A stretch of 64,000 bases of DNA from Staphylococcus caprae (GCF_002902725.1 NZ_PPRT01000031.1:1-64000), one strand, 5' to 3'; numbered from the stretch's first letter, positions 1 to 9,105 are shown. Numbers and translations are program-made. Notes: a model not told the origin generated them from the letters alone.

Positions 1-19
1 AGATGTGTATAAGAGACAG
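1..19 (+). other. Tn5/Nextera mosaic-end adapter remnant
   Basis: The first 19 bases are exactly the Tn5 mosaic end used in tagmentation libraries (AGATGTGTATAAGAGACAG). It sits at the extreme left edge, so it is library adapter left on a contig end rather than genomic sequence. Genomic sequence probably starts at base 20. Confidence 0.95.
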
Positions 20-384
20 CCCTAAACGTCCCCTTTATTAAATAAGACTTTAACTTTATTAGTGAAGGAATAGATAATTACAATTACATATTACACTTTA
101 TTTTATATAAAATAAAGACTATTTAGTAAATTAATTTAAAAGTTATAAATTTTAACGATTAAGTCTAAAATCATAACCCTATTGTTCAAATATTATAGAT
201 TGTTATACGCCACAAAGATTAATCGTACCTAAGTTTTATATAGTAAATAGAACAGTGACACGATTCGATAAAAATCAGTGACTAACACAATTCTTCAGTT
301 AAAAATCTCCGTAATTTAGCATGAAATGTAAAATCTGTTTCCTCAAATTCTTATAGTGTAATCTTGAATACTGTAGTATGATGT
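20..384. other. AT-rich intergenic region
   Basis: Very AT-rich DNA between the adapter and the first gene. I see no credible ORF with a ribosome binding site. A possible -10 (TATGAT, 377-382) lies just before the Zur-like palindrome; no convincing -35 can be picked out. Nothing else is supportable here. Confidence 0.5.
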
Positions 385-407
385 TAAAACGTAATAATTA
401 CGATTTA
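385..407. promoter_or_regulatory. Zur-like operator before the methyltransferase-nik operon
   Basis: A 10-3-10 inverted repeat, TAAAACGTAA-TAA-TTACGATTTA, with a single arm mismatch. It closely matches the staphylococcal Zur box (TAAATCGTAA-N3-TTACGATTTA). It lies 20 bases before the first start codon and directly after a TATGAT -10 candidate, a position suited to repression. A near-identical palindrome precedes the staphylopine operon in this window. Confidence 0.75.
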
Positions 408-427
408 TAAACATTAAGGAGATTGAA

Positions 428-1120
428 ATGACTAAAAGTTATGAAGTTTGGTGGCAAAAAGGGCAAGAAACTGATGACGATATGGCTCGTGACCACCAAG
501 AAGCATGGGAAAGAACGATACAAATGTTAGATATAACTGATATTAAGAATAAAACGATTTTAGATTTTGGGTGTAATCAAGGAGGATTTTTGCGGAAATT
601 ATATGATGCAACACCATTTAAAGAGGGCGTTGGTATCGATTTAGCACGTCTTTCACTTGAAAAGGCTGAAGCGTATAAAGGCAACAGACCACTTACATAT
701 TTTTTAACTGATCGGCCACAAGAAACTGGTAAAACCTATGATACTGCCATCAGTACGTCCGTACTTTATTTAATAGAGGATGTGCCTCAACATGCTAGAG
801 ATTTAAAAGCAGTACTGAAACCCAATGGGGTATATTATGCAACGTTTGCAGATTTAAAGAACAATCCAAGTCGCCAATATATGGATGACACGATTAATCA
901 ATATGGTGCCACGCCTTCTCAAAATCATTCGCTCAAGTACATTGTTGATAGTTTTATTGAAGCGGGATTTGAAGTTGCTGTAATGAAAGAAACCGTACCT
1001 GATGTGATTGATTTAACGCATTACAACGACTTTTTCTTAACACCTAATGATTATTTACGCACGCTTTATGAGGAATCATTTTTAATCAAAGCAACTTTGA
1101 AAGAAGGCATTAATGAATGA
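428..1120 (+). CDS. Class I SAM-dependent methyltransferase
   Basis: A 230-residue soluble protein with a class I methyltransferase fold. Motif I is DFGCNQGGF near residues 46-54, followed by an acidic loop (GIDLARLS) where the SAM ribose would bind. The start has a good AAGGAG ribosome binding site. Its stop overlaps the ATG of the next gene by 4 bases (ATGA), so it is the first gene of the nik-type transporter operon behind a Zur-like operator. The substrate is unknown. The context suggests a small metal ligand or amino-acid-derived chelator, but that is inference; a UbiE-type housekeeping role cannot be excluded. Confidence 0.85.
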   Translation: MTKSYEVWWQKGQETDDDMARDHQEAWERTIQMLDITDIKNKTILDFGCNQGGFLRKLYDATPFKEGVGIDLARLSLEKAEAYKGNRPLTYFLTDRPQETGKTYDTAISTSVLYLIEDVPQHARDLKAVLKPNGVYYATFADLKNNPSRQYMDDTINQYGATPSQNHSLKYIVDSFIEAGFEVAVMKETVPDVIDLTHYNDFFLTPNDYLRTLYEESFLIKATLKEGINE

Positions 1121-2670
1121 AAAAGAGACTATTAATGACATTAACTGCAAGTGCAACGTTGTTATTAGCAGGTTGTGGGCATTCATCAAAAGATGGGAAA
1201 CAAGTGACGGTCTCATTACCTACAGAAGCAAAGGCAGATCAATTAGACGCACAAGGTTATGATGCTGCCATGCCAGTGTATAGTGCAGTCTACGAACCAT
1301 TAGTCAAATATGATAAGCATAAAGGAGTTAAAGCGGGATTAGCCGAGAAGTGGTCTGTTGATCAATCCGGTAAAGTGTATGAATTTCATTTGAAGAAAAA
1401 TATTAAATTCTCTGACGGCTCGCCACTCAATGCTAAAGCAGTGAAATTCTCAATTGATCGCGCAAAGGCGATGAACAAGAATACGACTGTTGAAACCTTA
1501 CAAAAATTGGACAAAGTAGTAGTAAAAAATGACCACGTTGTTCAAATCAAATTAAAATCTCCATCTAATCAAGTTCTCAATGAATTAACACAAGTGCGAC
1601 CTTTACGTATTATGAGTCCACATTCTGTTGAAGGTAATAAAGTCACTGGCAAATTTAAAAAAGCGATAGGCACAGGAGCGTTTGTCGTCGATCATAGTGG
1701 CAAGGAAAAAACGACATTAAACCCTAATCAACATTTTGAGCATAATCATCCTGTCCATTATAAATTAGCATTTCAAACTATTGAAGACGGGGACTCAAGG
1801 AATTCAGCGATTCAAAGTGGCTCAGTTGACATATCCGGCGGTGCATTAGGTATGCTGTCAGAACAACAGGTTCAACAAGATAAGAAGAATAAGAATTTAA
1901 AAGTAGAAGAGGCCTCAAGTACTGTGAGTCATTTCATGGCTTCCAATCCTAATAACCCGGTATTAAAGAAACGTGCGATTCGTGAAGCAATCAGTAAAAG
2001 TATTGACACTAAGCAGTTGTCTGATAAGCAAATGAAAGGCATTTTCCAGAATAGCGTGCAATACGTGAATAAAGATAATCAAGAAGACCACGTATACAAT
2101 GTACAAGAAGCTAAGAAGTTACTTCAGAGTAAAGGTTATAAGAAGAATAAAGATGGTTATTTTGAGAAGGATGGAAAAACACTCAAGTTGAACTTAGCTA
2201 TTCAAACAGCAGAATTTCCAAATTGGAAAGACCAAGCAGAGAAAGTACAGCGTGACTTGAAACAAGCTGGAATTCAATTGAATATTAAAACGTTAGATGC
2301 TCAAACCTATTACGATACATTATGGACTAAGAAATATTATGACCTTATCTTTTATAGAACATACTCAGATGCTTTAATGCCATATAATTTCATGAATTCA
2401 GTCTTTAAGAATGCGGGCGGGAAACCAGGTGTTCTGGCTAATGACTCAACGTTAACGAAACAACTAGATAATTTTCCAACTCAAACATCTAAAGCTGCGC
2501 AACAACGTGCCTTTAATGATATATTCAAACACTTTAATCAACAATATTATGGTGTACCCATTGCCTATCCAAACGAGACATTTGTGGTGAGTGATAAAGT
2601 GAAATCATTTAAATTTTCAGGTCTAACAGACGCACCTATAGACTATAAGACGTTGAAAGTTAATGAATAA
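1117..2670 (+). CDS. nikA: NikA-like nickel/metallophore-binding lipoprotein
   Basis: A 517-residue solute-binding lipoprotein of the peptide/nickel family (SBP_bac_5). A signal peptide ends in the lipobox LLAGC (Cys19), followed by a family-typical N-lobe segment (SAVYEPLVKY) and the later DLIFYRTYSDALMPYNF region. It should capture a metal-ligand complex outside the membrane and hand it to NikBC. It overlaps the methyltransferase by 4 bases and touches nikB (TAATG). The sequence differs clearly from CntA elsewhere in the window and resembles what I recall of staphylococcal NikA, which binds Ni complexed with histidine or related chelators. The exact ligand cannot be read from sequence. Confidence 0.8.
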   Translation: MKKRLLMTLTASATLLLAGCGHSSKDGKQVTVSLPTEAKADQLDAQGYDAAMPVYSAVYEPLVKYDKHKGVKAGLAEKWSVDQSGKVYEFHLKKNIKFSDGSPLNAKAVKFSIDRAKAMNKNTTVETLQKLDKVVVKNDHVVQIKLKSPSNQVLNELTQVRPLRIMSPHSVEGNKVTGKFKKAIGTGAFVVDHSGKEKTTLNPNQHFEHNHPVHYKLAFQTIEDGDSRNSAIQSGSVDISGGALGMLSEQQVQQDKKNKNLKVEEASSTVSHFMASNPNNPVLKKRAIREAISKSIDTKQLSDKQMKGIFQNSVQYVNKDNQEDHVYNVQEAKKLLQSKGYKKNKDGYFEKDGKTLKLNLAIQTAEFPNWKDQAEKVQRDLKQAGIQLNIKTLDAQTYYDTLWTKKYYDLIFYRTYSDALMPYNFMNSVFKNAGGKPGVLANDSTLTKQLDNFPTQTSKAAQQRAFNDIFKHFNQQYYGVPIAYPNETFVVSDKVKSFKFSGLTDAPIDYKTLKVNE

Positions 2671-3623
2671 TGATGCTTAAACGCACATTTAGATTACTAC
2701 TTTATTTGGTAGTAAGTTCTTTCATTATCTTTGTCTTAGTTGAAAAGACCTCTGGCAATCCAGCAATTCTCTATTTACAACGACATGGTTACACATCTAT
2801 TACTGATGAAAATATTGAATTAGCTCAACATCATCTTGGACTCGGTCATCATATGTTGTTGAGATACCTCGATTGGCTGGGCCATGCACTCACCGGTAAT
2901 TTAGGCTACAGTTTTAGTACACATGAACCAGTGACTTCTATGATATTGGAGTCTTTAGCACCAACGCTAACGTTAATTATGGTTTCTGCAAGTATTCTTC
3001 TGCCATTTGGATTTTTGATTGGATATTACATTGGTATACATCCACTTAGTCGGTTGTCACGTGTAGTACGAGGCTTTGTTCAGGTGATGACATCCATGCC
3101 TGAATATTGGATTGCGATACTTTTAATTTATTATTTAGGTGTTCAATGGCACTTTGTACCTTTTGTAGGAAGTGATTCATGGCGACATTTTCTACTTCCA
3201 ATTATTACGATTGTCATGATAGACGGGTGTCACATTCTTCTAATGACATCACATCTTATCGAAGAAACGTTGGATAAGGATGCATATCAACTTGCACTAT
3301 TAAGAAGATTTAAGTTAAAAGCACGTATGTTCATTCAAATTAAAGACATATTTGCACCATTGATGACCATTTCAATTAATAGTGTTATACATTTATTTGG
3401 TAAAGCAGTGATTTTAGAAGTCATTTTCAGTATGTCTGGAATAGGTAAATTATTAATAACTGCGATAAACCAGCGTGATTATCCAGTCATTCAAGGCATA
3501 GTTGTTATCGTCATCGTTACCATAATGATGACGAATTATATCGGGGACCTAATTATTTTGCACAATGAACCCAGAATTCAAAAACGGCAAAATGACCATA
3601 GAAAGATAGGAAGAGGCGCGTAG
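2670..3623 (+). CDS. nikB: NikB-like ABC permease
   Basis: A 317-residue integral membrane protein of the DppB/NikB class, with about six hydrophobic segments. The N-terminal region resembles other NikB proteins (SGNPAILYLQRHG). The cytoplasmic coupling loop that docks the ATPase lies around residues 195-230. The ATG overlaps the nikA stop by one base, so the two are probably translationally coupled; nikC starts one base after its stop. It should form one half of the channel with NikC. Confidence 0.85.
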   Translation: MMLKRTFRLLLYLVVSSFIIFVLVEKTSGNPAILYLQRHGYTSITDENIELAQHHLGLGHHMLLRYLDWLGHALTGNLGYSFSTHEPVTSMILESLAPTLTLIMVSASILLPFGFLIGYYIGIHPLSRLSRVVRGFVQVMTSMPEYWIAILLIYYLGVQWHFVPFVGSDSWRHFLLPIITIVMIDGCHILLMTSHLIEETLDKDAYQLALLRRFKLKARMFIQIKDIFAPLMTISINSVIHLFGKAVILEVIFSMSGIGKLLITAINQRDYPVIQGIVVIVIVTIMMTNYIGDLIILHNEPRIQKRQNDHRKIGRGA

Positions 3624-3624
3624 T

Positions 3625-4380
3625 ATGACACAGCACTTAAAACGATATTTAGCAATGACTTTAATAGGATGTGTCATGGTAAGTTTATGTATAATTGTGA
3701 ATACAGCAGGGACAGATAGCACTCATGCATTACAAGCGCCTAATCTTAAACACGTATTAGGTACAGATCAACTTGGGAGAGACTTTCTTACAAGATTGCT
3801 TATTGGTAGTGGTGTGACGCTAGGTTTAACAGCTATCGTTATGGTTCTAAGTATTTTAATTGGTTTAACATTAGGCCTTGTAGCTGGTATTGAAAGGAAA
3901 TGGATAGATAAAGGATGTATGTTTATTGCTGATATGTTACTAGCCATTCCTTCTTTCATCATCGCCTTAGTTATACTCAGTTTAATGAGTAATTCAATGA
4001 TGGGACTGATCTTTGCGCTGACCTTAGGCTGGGTCGGCCGATATTTACGTTATTTTAGAAATTTAACTCGTGATATTCAGAAAAGACCGTTTATTACTTA
4101 TGCAGTATTAAGTGGAAATTCCATATTTAAAACAACGATGACACATATAATTCCGCACTTAGTCAGTAACATATTGGCTTTAGTCACTGCCGATTTTGGA
4201 AAAATTATGTTAAGTATTTCAGGACTTGCCTTTTTAGGTCTCGGCATTCAACCACCTACACCTGAATTAGGTACAATTTAGTTTGATGGCAAAAGCTATT
4301 TCAATGGTGCCCCGTGGCTCTTTTTTTTAGGAGGTTATGCCTTATTATTCCAAATCATCAACAAAAGGATAATGAAATGA
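3625..4380 (+). pseudogene. nikC: NikC-like ABC permease interrupted by an amber codon
   Basis: The DppC/NikC-type partner of NikB, with the class motif LGTDQLGRDFLTRLLIG near the N-terminus and the EAA-like loop FLGLGIQPPTPELGTI. The frame meets TAG at 4279-4281 after 218 codons, within the conserved PELGTI-x-DG segment. Beyond the TAG the same frame stays open for 32 codons, starting FDGKSYFNGAPWLFF, which is normal family sequence, and ends at a TGA overlapping the nikD ATG (ATGA at 4377-4380). That tight junction shows the ancestral stop was at 4380. A TTG/CAG-type codon changed to TAG by one base explains it. The truncated protein would lack its last membrane segment. Confidence 0.8.
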
Positions 4381-5114
4381 ACCATATATTAAAAGTTGAA
4401 GAATTAAATATTTATCATCGCGAACAACCTTTGATTAAATCAGTAGCTTTAGATGTAGGCCGTGGTGATTTTCACTGTATTATTGGAGAAAGTGGGAGCG
4501 GTAAATCTTTATTAACACGTACAATTCTTGGTATGGAAAAGGTGTCTTTAACATACGAAGGACATGTCGAAATTAATTTAGATAAAGCAGATGCCATGTT
4601 TCAAGATGTACATAGTAATTTGTTTCAAAACATGACATTGGAGAAGCATTTTCAATATTTATATGAAGCAACACAATCTAATTTATCACAACAACAACGC
4701 AACGCTGAAGTCGTACAGATGCTACAAATGCTTGGGTTAGACAATGGTGAGGAATTACTGAACTATTATCCATTTGAATTGAGTGGGGGTATGGCGCAAA
4801 GAGTTGCCTTCATCATGTCATTAATAAGACAACCCGAGTGCTTAGTATTGGACGAACCAACGAGTGCATTAGATAAGGAGAACAGCGATAAATTTATGCG
4901 TTATTTAATTGATGCTGTTAATCGCTACAATATGACCATCATTTTTGTGACACATGATTTAAACTTAGTTCGCACGTATGCCACGCACATCAGTATGATG
5001 CAACACGGTGAAATCATTGAATCTGGAAAAGCTACCACAATTTTAGAAAATCCGAAGCATGATTATACTAAAAAATTAATTTCTATTGCGCAACGGAGAC
5101 GAAATGATGCTTAA
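4377..5114 (+). CDS. nikD: NikD-like ABC transporter ATPase
   Basis: A 245-residue ATPase of the peptide/nickel importer class: Walker A GESGSGKS, signature LSGGMAQR, Walker B CLVLDEPTSALD, H-loop in FVTHDL. I chose the ATG at 4377 because AAAGGAT precedes it at normal spacing and it forms an ATGA overlap with the nikC reading frame; an upstream GTG at 4314 lies inside nikC and is unlikely. It energises NikBC with NikE. Confidence 0.85.
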   Translation: MNHILKVEELNIYHREQPLIKSVALDVGRGDFHCIIGESGSGKSLLTRTILGMEKVSLTYEGHVEINLDKADAMFQDVHSNLFQNMTLEKHFQYLYEATQSNLSQQQRNAEVVQMLQMLGLDNGEELLNYYPFELSGGMAQRVAFIMSLIRQPECLVLDEPTSALDKENSDKFMRYLIDAVNRYNMTIIFVTHDLNLVRTYATHISMMQHGEIIESGKATTILENPKHDYTKKLISIAQRRRNDA

Positions 5115-5736
5115 AGTTAACCAATTATCCAAATATATTAATCATAAAGTAATTTTAGAATGTATTTCTTTTAATATGACAGGGCAGTATTTATTAATTT
5201 GTGGAAAAAGCGGAAGCGGTAAATCTACATTGGCAAAAATAATTGCTGGGTTAGACTCAGATTATTCTGGATACATGTCTTTTAATGGAACAGCTAAAGA
5301 GGATTTTACAGATAAAGCATGGATGAAAGACATACAGTATGTCCCTCAATATCAACGTGATACGTTAAATGGGCGAAAGACTGTAGAATACACATTAAAA
5401 GAGCCATTAATCAATTACAAATTTGATAAAGCAAGTTATCAAGATCGAATTGCTACAGTGATTGAAAAGTGCATGTTACCTAAAGAGATTTTAAAGCAAC
5501 GTATTGAAACATTAAGTGGGGGACAATTTCAAAGAGTTTGGATAGCTAAAGCACTTATCGTTGAACCTCAAGTATTGATTCTAGATGAAGCAACAACTAA
5601 TTTAGATGTGATAAGTGAAGAGACGATATTAGACATGTTAAAGTCACTCAACAATACAAAGTTAATCATCATCTCACATGATTCCTATGTGTTAAATACC
5701 TTTAAAGGCGACATGTTAGAACTAGATAAAACATGA
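5107..5736 (+). CDS. nikE: NikE-like ABC transporter ATPase
   Basis: The second ATPase of the nik-type operon, 209 residues: Walker A GKSGSGKS, signature LSGGQFQR, Walker B LILDEATTNLD. GGAGA at 5095-5099 is best spaced for the ATG at 5107, giving an 8-base overlap with nikD; an adjacent ATG at 5104 and a TTG at 5086 are poorer starts. It lacks the long C-terminal oligopeptide-binding extension of Opp ATPases, which is usual for Nik/Cnt systems. A terminator follows, closing the operon. Confidence 0.82.
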   Translation: MLKVNQLSKYINHKVILECISFNMTGQYLLICGKSGSGKSTLAKIIAGLDSDYSGYMSFNGTAKEDFTDKAWMKDIQYVPQYQRDTLNGRKTVEYTLKEPLINYKFDKASYQDRIATVIEKCMLPKEILKQRIETLSGGQFQRVWIAKALIVEPQVLILDEATTNLDVISEETILDMLKSLNNTKLIIISHDSYVLNTFKGDMLELDKT

Positions 5737-5803
5737 TTCATGAGTATTCAAATAGGTTGGATGTAGATGAGTGTGCTGGCTGTGAGAGGTAAACAAAATT
5801 TGA

Positions 5804-5859
5804 GAACAGGAAGATGAAATCCTTCATTAAGAATAGGATATCTGTCCTGTTCTTTTTTT
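5804..5859 (+). terminator. Terminator after the nik-type operon
   Basis: Arms GAACAGGA (5804-5811) and TCCTGTTC (5845-5852) are followed by seven T. The loop is long (about 33 bases), but the perfect arms and T-run fit an intrinsic terminator about 70 bases after nikE. Confidence 0.7.
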
Positions 5860-5944
5860 GAAATTTTAATCAATAATGATAATATATAAATACAATTGAA
5901 AAGTAATTATTTTTTAAAAACTTTTAGTTTTTGGAGGAAAATGT

Positions 5945-6637
5945 ATGCTTTCTATAGCAAGAAAAGAGTTTGTTGCTCTATTTAAAAGTATAAAGTCTAT
6001 CTTAATCATTTTGATTATGATTGCTATCAGTTTAGGCATAGCAAAACTATTAAGCCTATTTGGAAGTCAAATTAATAGTGTGACAGGATTAGAGAAAACA
6101 CCATTTCAATTAGCATTATTGCTAACTGTGTTGCTCACAAGTCCTTTATTTGTTTTTACACTTTCTCATAACATTATAAATGAGGAAGTCAAAAGTAGAA
6201 CGATCCGATTTATCGCTACTAAAACAAATAGAAGTCATATCTTATTAGGTAAGTTTATTGGCGCTTTACTATTCTGGTTAACTTGTCTATTTATTACAAC
6301 GCTCTTATTAATTTTTTACTCTCATGAATTTTATTTATTAGAGTTATTACAATGTCTCGTGTTTGTGAGTTATTTCTTAGCGTTGGCGACATTGTTGTCA
6401 GTTCTCATTGATAATACGATATTAACTAACTTTTTAGGTATAGCACTTTCGTTGATCATGACTATATTAGGTTTATGGAGTATGAATTCTGATAAAATTT
6501 GGTTGAAATTATTCAGCTATATCACGCCTTACTTTTATTACCTTAAAGATAACCCTGCGATGCCTTTTATTGTAGTTATCTTTCCAGTAGTCTTTCTGAT
6601 AATAAGTGTATATGTATTTAGAAAGAGGGATTTATAA
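5945..6637 (+). CDS. ABC-2 type transporter permease
   Basis: A 230-residue protein with about six hydrophobic segments, of the ABC-2 permease type (NatB/BcrB-like). The N-terminal cytoplasmic stretch MLSIARKEF leads into a first membrane helix, and a typical conserved block NEEVKSRTIRFIATKTNRS lies near residues 79-97. GGAGG at 5933-5937 is seven bases before the chosen ATG. The stop overlaps the ATPase start by one base (TAATG), so the two form a transporter unit. The substrate is unknown; such pairs often export antimicrobial peptides or drugs. Confidence 0.85.
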   Translation: MLSIARKEFVALFKSIKSILIILIMIAISLGIAKLLSLFGSQINSVTGLEKTPFQLALLLTVLLTSPLFVFTLSHNIINEEVKSRTIRFIATKTNRSHILLGKFIGALLFWLTCLFITTLLLIFYSHEFYLLELLQCLVFVSYFLALATLLSVLIDNTILTNFLGIALSLIMTILGLWSMNSDKIWLKLFSYITPYFYYLKDNPAMPFIVVIFPVVFLIISVYVFRKRDL

Positions 6638-7554
6638 TGAATGCAATTCAAACCGATAATTTAACAAAAATTTATGAAGATAGAGAAGTTGTGAATCATA
6701 TCAATTTAAATGTTAGAGAAGGAACGATATTTGGGTTTTTAGGTCATAATGGCGCCGGTAAATCAACTTTTATAAATATGTTAACAGGATTATGTCAGCC
6801 CTCTGACGGCACATTCACTTTAAATATTGATAATAATTGCGAGATTGGCGTTTTACCAGACTATTCTTCTTTTTACAATCATATGACTGGAAAAGAACAT
6901 ATAAAATACTTTTGTAATATATTAAAGTATGATGTTTCTCAAAGCGAAATAGAAGACCTTTTCAAATCAATTGGGTTAGAAAATGGTTTGAATTTAAAAG
7001 TTAAAAAGTACTCTTTTGGGATGAAAAAGAAATTAGGGATTATACAAGCTGTAGTTAATAAACCTAAAATACTTTTCCTAGATGAGCCTACATCAGGCGT
7101 CGATGCGAATTCAATTTTATCAATACATCAATTGATTAAGAATATTGCTCAGTCTGGGACAACTATTTTCTTAACTTCACATAATTTAGATGAAATTCAA
7201 AAGTTATGTGATGAAATGGCTATTATGAGCCAAGGTAATATTGAAGTACAGGGGAATTTAGCACAACTAAGAGAAACTTATGAAGAGAGTCTGTCTTTAA
7301 AAATTGAGCATATGGCGTTAAATGAAGATCAAATGCAATTATTAAAAGAAAGATTGAATCATTTAAATCATGAGATTAAAGATATAGACATCAATAGCGG
7401 TTTTACCAACCTTAAAATTAAAGAGAAAAACACGATCCCATCAATAGTGAAATTGTATGTTGCTTTGGATATAAATATCTTCAAAGTTGATTTAGAAGAA
7501 TTGTCATTAGAAGATATATTCTTAAGAAGTAGCAAGCATGAAAAGAAAGATTAA
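6637..7554 (+). CDS. ABC transporter ATPase (BcrA/NatA type)
   Basis: A 305-residue ATPase with Walker A GHNGAGKS, signature YSFGMKKK (a degenerate LSGGQ typical of this class), Walker B ILFLDEPTSGVD and an H-loop in LTSHNLDE. After about residue 215 there is a 90-residue C-terminal extension, as in bacitracin/lantibiotic-type exporters. It is translationally coupled to the permease upstream. No sensor kinase or bacteriocin gene is adjacent, so the exported compound cannot be named. Confidence 0.87.
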   Translation: MNAIQTDNLTKIYEDREVVNHINLNVREGTIFGFLGHNGAGKSTFINMLTGLCQPSDGTFTLNIDNNCEIGVLPDYSSFYNHMTGKEHIKYFCNILKYDVSQSEIEDLFKSIGLENGLNLKVKKYSFGMKKKLGIIQAVVNKPKILFLDEPTSGVDANSILSIHQLIKNIAQSGTTIFLTSHNLDEIQKLCDEMAIMSQGNIEVQGNLAQLRETYEESLSLKIEHMALNEDQMQLLKERLNHLNHEIKDIDINSGFTNLKIKEKNTIPSIVKLYVALDINIFKVDLEELSLEDIFLRSSKHEKKD

Positions 7555-7723
7555 AACTAATCGAAGTAGATATTATTAATAGAGGCAGATTTGGGAGAGC
7601 ATTAAAAAGGTTGAAGTAAGCCTTCGGTTTGTCTGAAGTAACTATTCGAGCAGTCTAAAGGCTTATAGATTTAAAAGAAAAGCATTATTCTTAAAATATA
7701 AACGAAGTATTGAATATAGAATA

Positions 7724-7768
7724 AGCAGTAAGAAGATTCTAACTGAAATCCTCTTACTGCTATTATTT
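7724..7768. terminator. Terminator between ABC exporter and small membrane gene
   Basis: Inverted repeat AGCAGTAAGA...TCTTACTGCT (outer arms 7724-7733 and 7752-7761), then ATTATTTTT on the plus strand. It would stop the plus-strand ABC operon and may also serve the minus-strand gene converging on it. Confidence 0.7.
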
Positions 7769-7817
7769 TTGGTAAATGATGTCCCAAATAGTCTTGGACT
7801 AAGAACAATGTCTTATT

Positions 7818-8078
7818 TTATAGGTAATGATTTTTTCGTTTGCCTAATCTATAAAATCCATAAGCGATAACCATCGCTATTGTGAATAAATCGAAAGAAT
7901 GAACAAGTGCACTTTTAAAAGTCATTTGTAGCCAAAAATACCGAATAATAAACAGTATTATAGATTGAACTATAGGAGCTATTACCACAATTGAAAATGA
8001 CTTATTAAATATAATACTATACATGATTAAAAAAACCGTTAATAGAGTAATAACCAACAACAAAATATTAGGTAACAA
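7818..8078 (-). CDS. Small membrane protein, unknown function
   Basis: An 86-residue protein with three hydrophobic segments (about residues 1-22, 26-45 and 58-78) and a basic tail GKRKNHYL. The start is a TTG at 8078 with a strong GGAGG (8087-8091) eight bases upstream; no ATG lies nearby in frame. I do not recognise a family. It stands alone on the minus strand behind the DUF5067-type lipoprotein gene. Confidence 0.6.
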   Translation of the reverse strand: MLPNILLLVITLLTVFLIMYSIIFNKSFSIVVIAPIVQSIILFIIRYFWLQMTFKSALVHSFDLFTIAMVIAYGFYRLGKRKNHYL

Positions 8079-8163
8079 TAAAATAGCCTCCGTTTAACTT
8101 ATATTCTAATCTAGGATATTATTATATTTTTTAAACGGTATATCTTTTTGTCACTATAGTGGA

Positions 8164-8730
8164 TTATTTAAGTTTAATTTCTTTTTCACCTAATTTTTTA
8201 TGAAGTCCGTCTGGATCTTTAACTTCAAGTGTGACTGGTGTTTTAGTATCTTTTAATTTATACATTTTAACGCCTTTTACTGTACCACCTTTGTTAATTT
8301 CATTATCTTGATTTTCTCTATATTTTTCATATAATTCACTGTCGTAAGCGTCGCCTGAATATAAATGTCTTTTAACATTTTTAGAATCTTGATACCCTTC
8401 GAAGCTTTCTAAAAATGCTCCGTTTGCTGTAATATCTTTTTTACCAGTTTTGTTTTTCACTTCATATACTACAGCTAAGTTTGGCTTTTCATCGTCTGAA
8501 TATTTTGATGCTTTAAGAATTTTTGCATCTTTTAATTCAATATCATAGTTTTTAGTAGTTAATTTATCATTTTTGAATTTTGAGTCAGTTTTTTCTGAGT
8601 CATCACTTTTATCAACAGAAACACTATCGGAAGATTTATTGCTTGAATCACTTTCAGATGAATCTTTGTGACCTCCACAAGCCCCTAGAATAAGTGTTGA
8701 CGCAAATAAGAGTCCTAATAATTTCTTCAT
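8164..8730 (-). CDS. DUF5067-like lipoprotein
   Basis: A 188-residue lipoprotein. The signal peptide ends in the lipobox LILGACGG, then comes a Ser/Asp/Lys-rich linker of about 40 residues and a C-terminal domain of about 120 residues starting near YDIELKDAKI. That domain (VYEVKNKTGKKDI, DPDGLHKK) resembles DUF5067, common in staphylococcal lipoproteins of unknown role. The ATG at 8730 is nine bases after GGAGG; the TTG six bases earlier is too close to it. Confidence 0.75.
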   Translation of the reverse strand: MKKLLGLLFASTLILGACGGHKDSSESDSSNKSSDSVSVDKSDDSEKTDSKFKNDKLTTKNYDIELKDAKILKASKYSDDEKPNLAVVYEVKNKTGKKDITANGAFLESFEGYQDSKNVKRHLYSGDAYDSELYEKYRENQDNEINKGGTVKGVKMYKLKDTKTPVTLEVKDPDGLHKKLGEKEIKLK

Positions 8731-8739
8731 AATCAATAT

Positions 8740-9105
8740 CCTCCTGTATGTATTTAATGGAATGAGTATGTAAAATAAAAATATCCAACTATTAATTTTA
8801 AAAATATATTAAAACAATGAATATTTTCGTTAATAAGTATATCATTTGTGTTGCATAATAGTAATGCTTTTATTTAAATTTAAAATGGTTAATGTCATGG
8901 TAAAACTAATGAATTTAAAATTCGAAAAAAACACAAATAAGTAGATTCAACTATAATTATTAATTTGTAAAATTAAGTTATAACATTTAGTATGTCTGCA
9001 TTTATATAGTATTAAAATACGCCAACCACTCTCATTTTTCTTCTAGTATAAATCTTCTCATAACTCCTCGAGTCTCATTCAATCCGCATGCCTCTCTTCA
9101 CTAAT
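8740..9105. other. AT-rich intergenic region before the staphylopine promoter
   Basis: The 549-base gap between the divergent lipoprotein and cntK. No ORF with a ribosome binding site is visible in this part. The staphylopine promoter, Fur-like box and Zur-like box occupy the last 175 bases and are listed separately. Confidence 0.5.

Noticed and set aside
4314..4376. Upstream in-frame GTG start for nikD
   Set aside because: It lies inside the nikC frame and has no binding site; ATG 4377 forms the standard ATGA overlap with AAAGGAT upstream.
5860..5944. Fur-like AATAATGATAAT stretch upstream of the ABC-2 permease gene
   Set aside because: Only one half-site is recognisable; the opposite arm of a 7-1-7 box is absent.
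7617..7665. TAAGCCTT/AAGGCTTA dyad after the ABC exporter ATPase gene
   Set aside because: No T-run follows and the loop is long; the stronger terminator at 7724-7768 explains the gene end.
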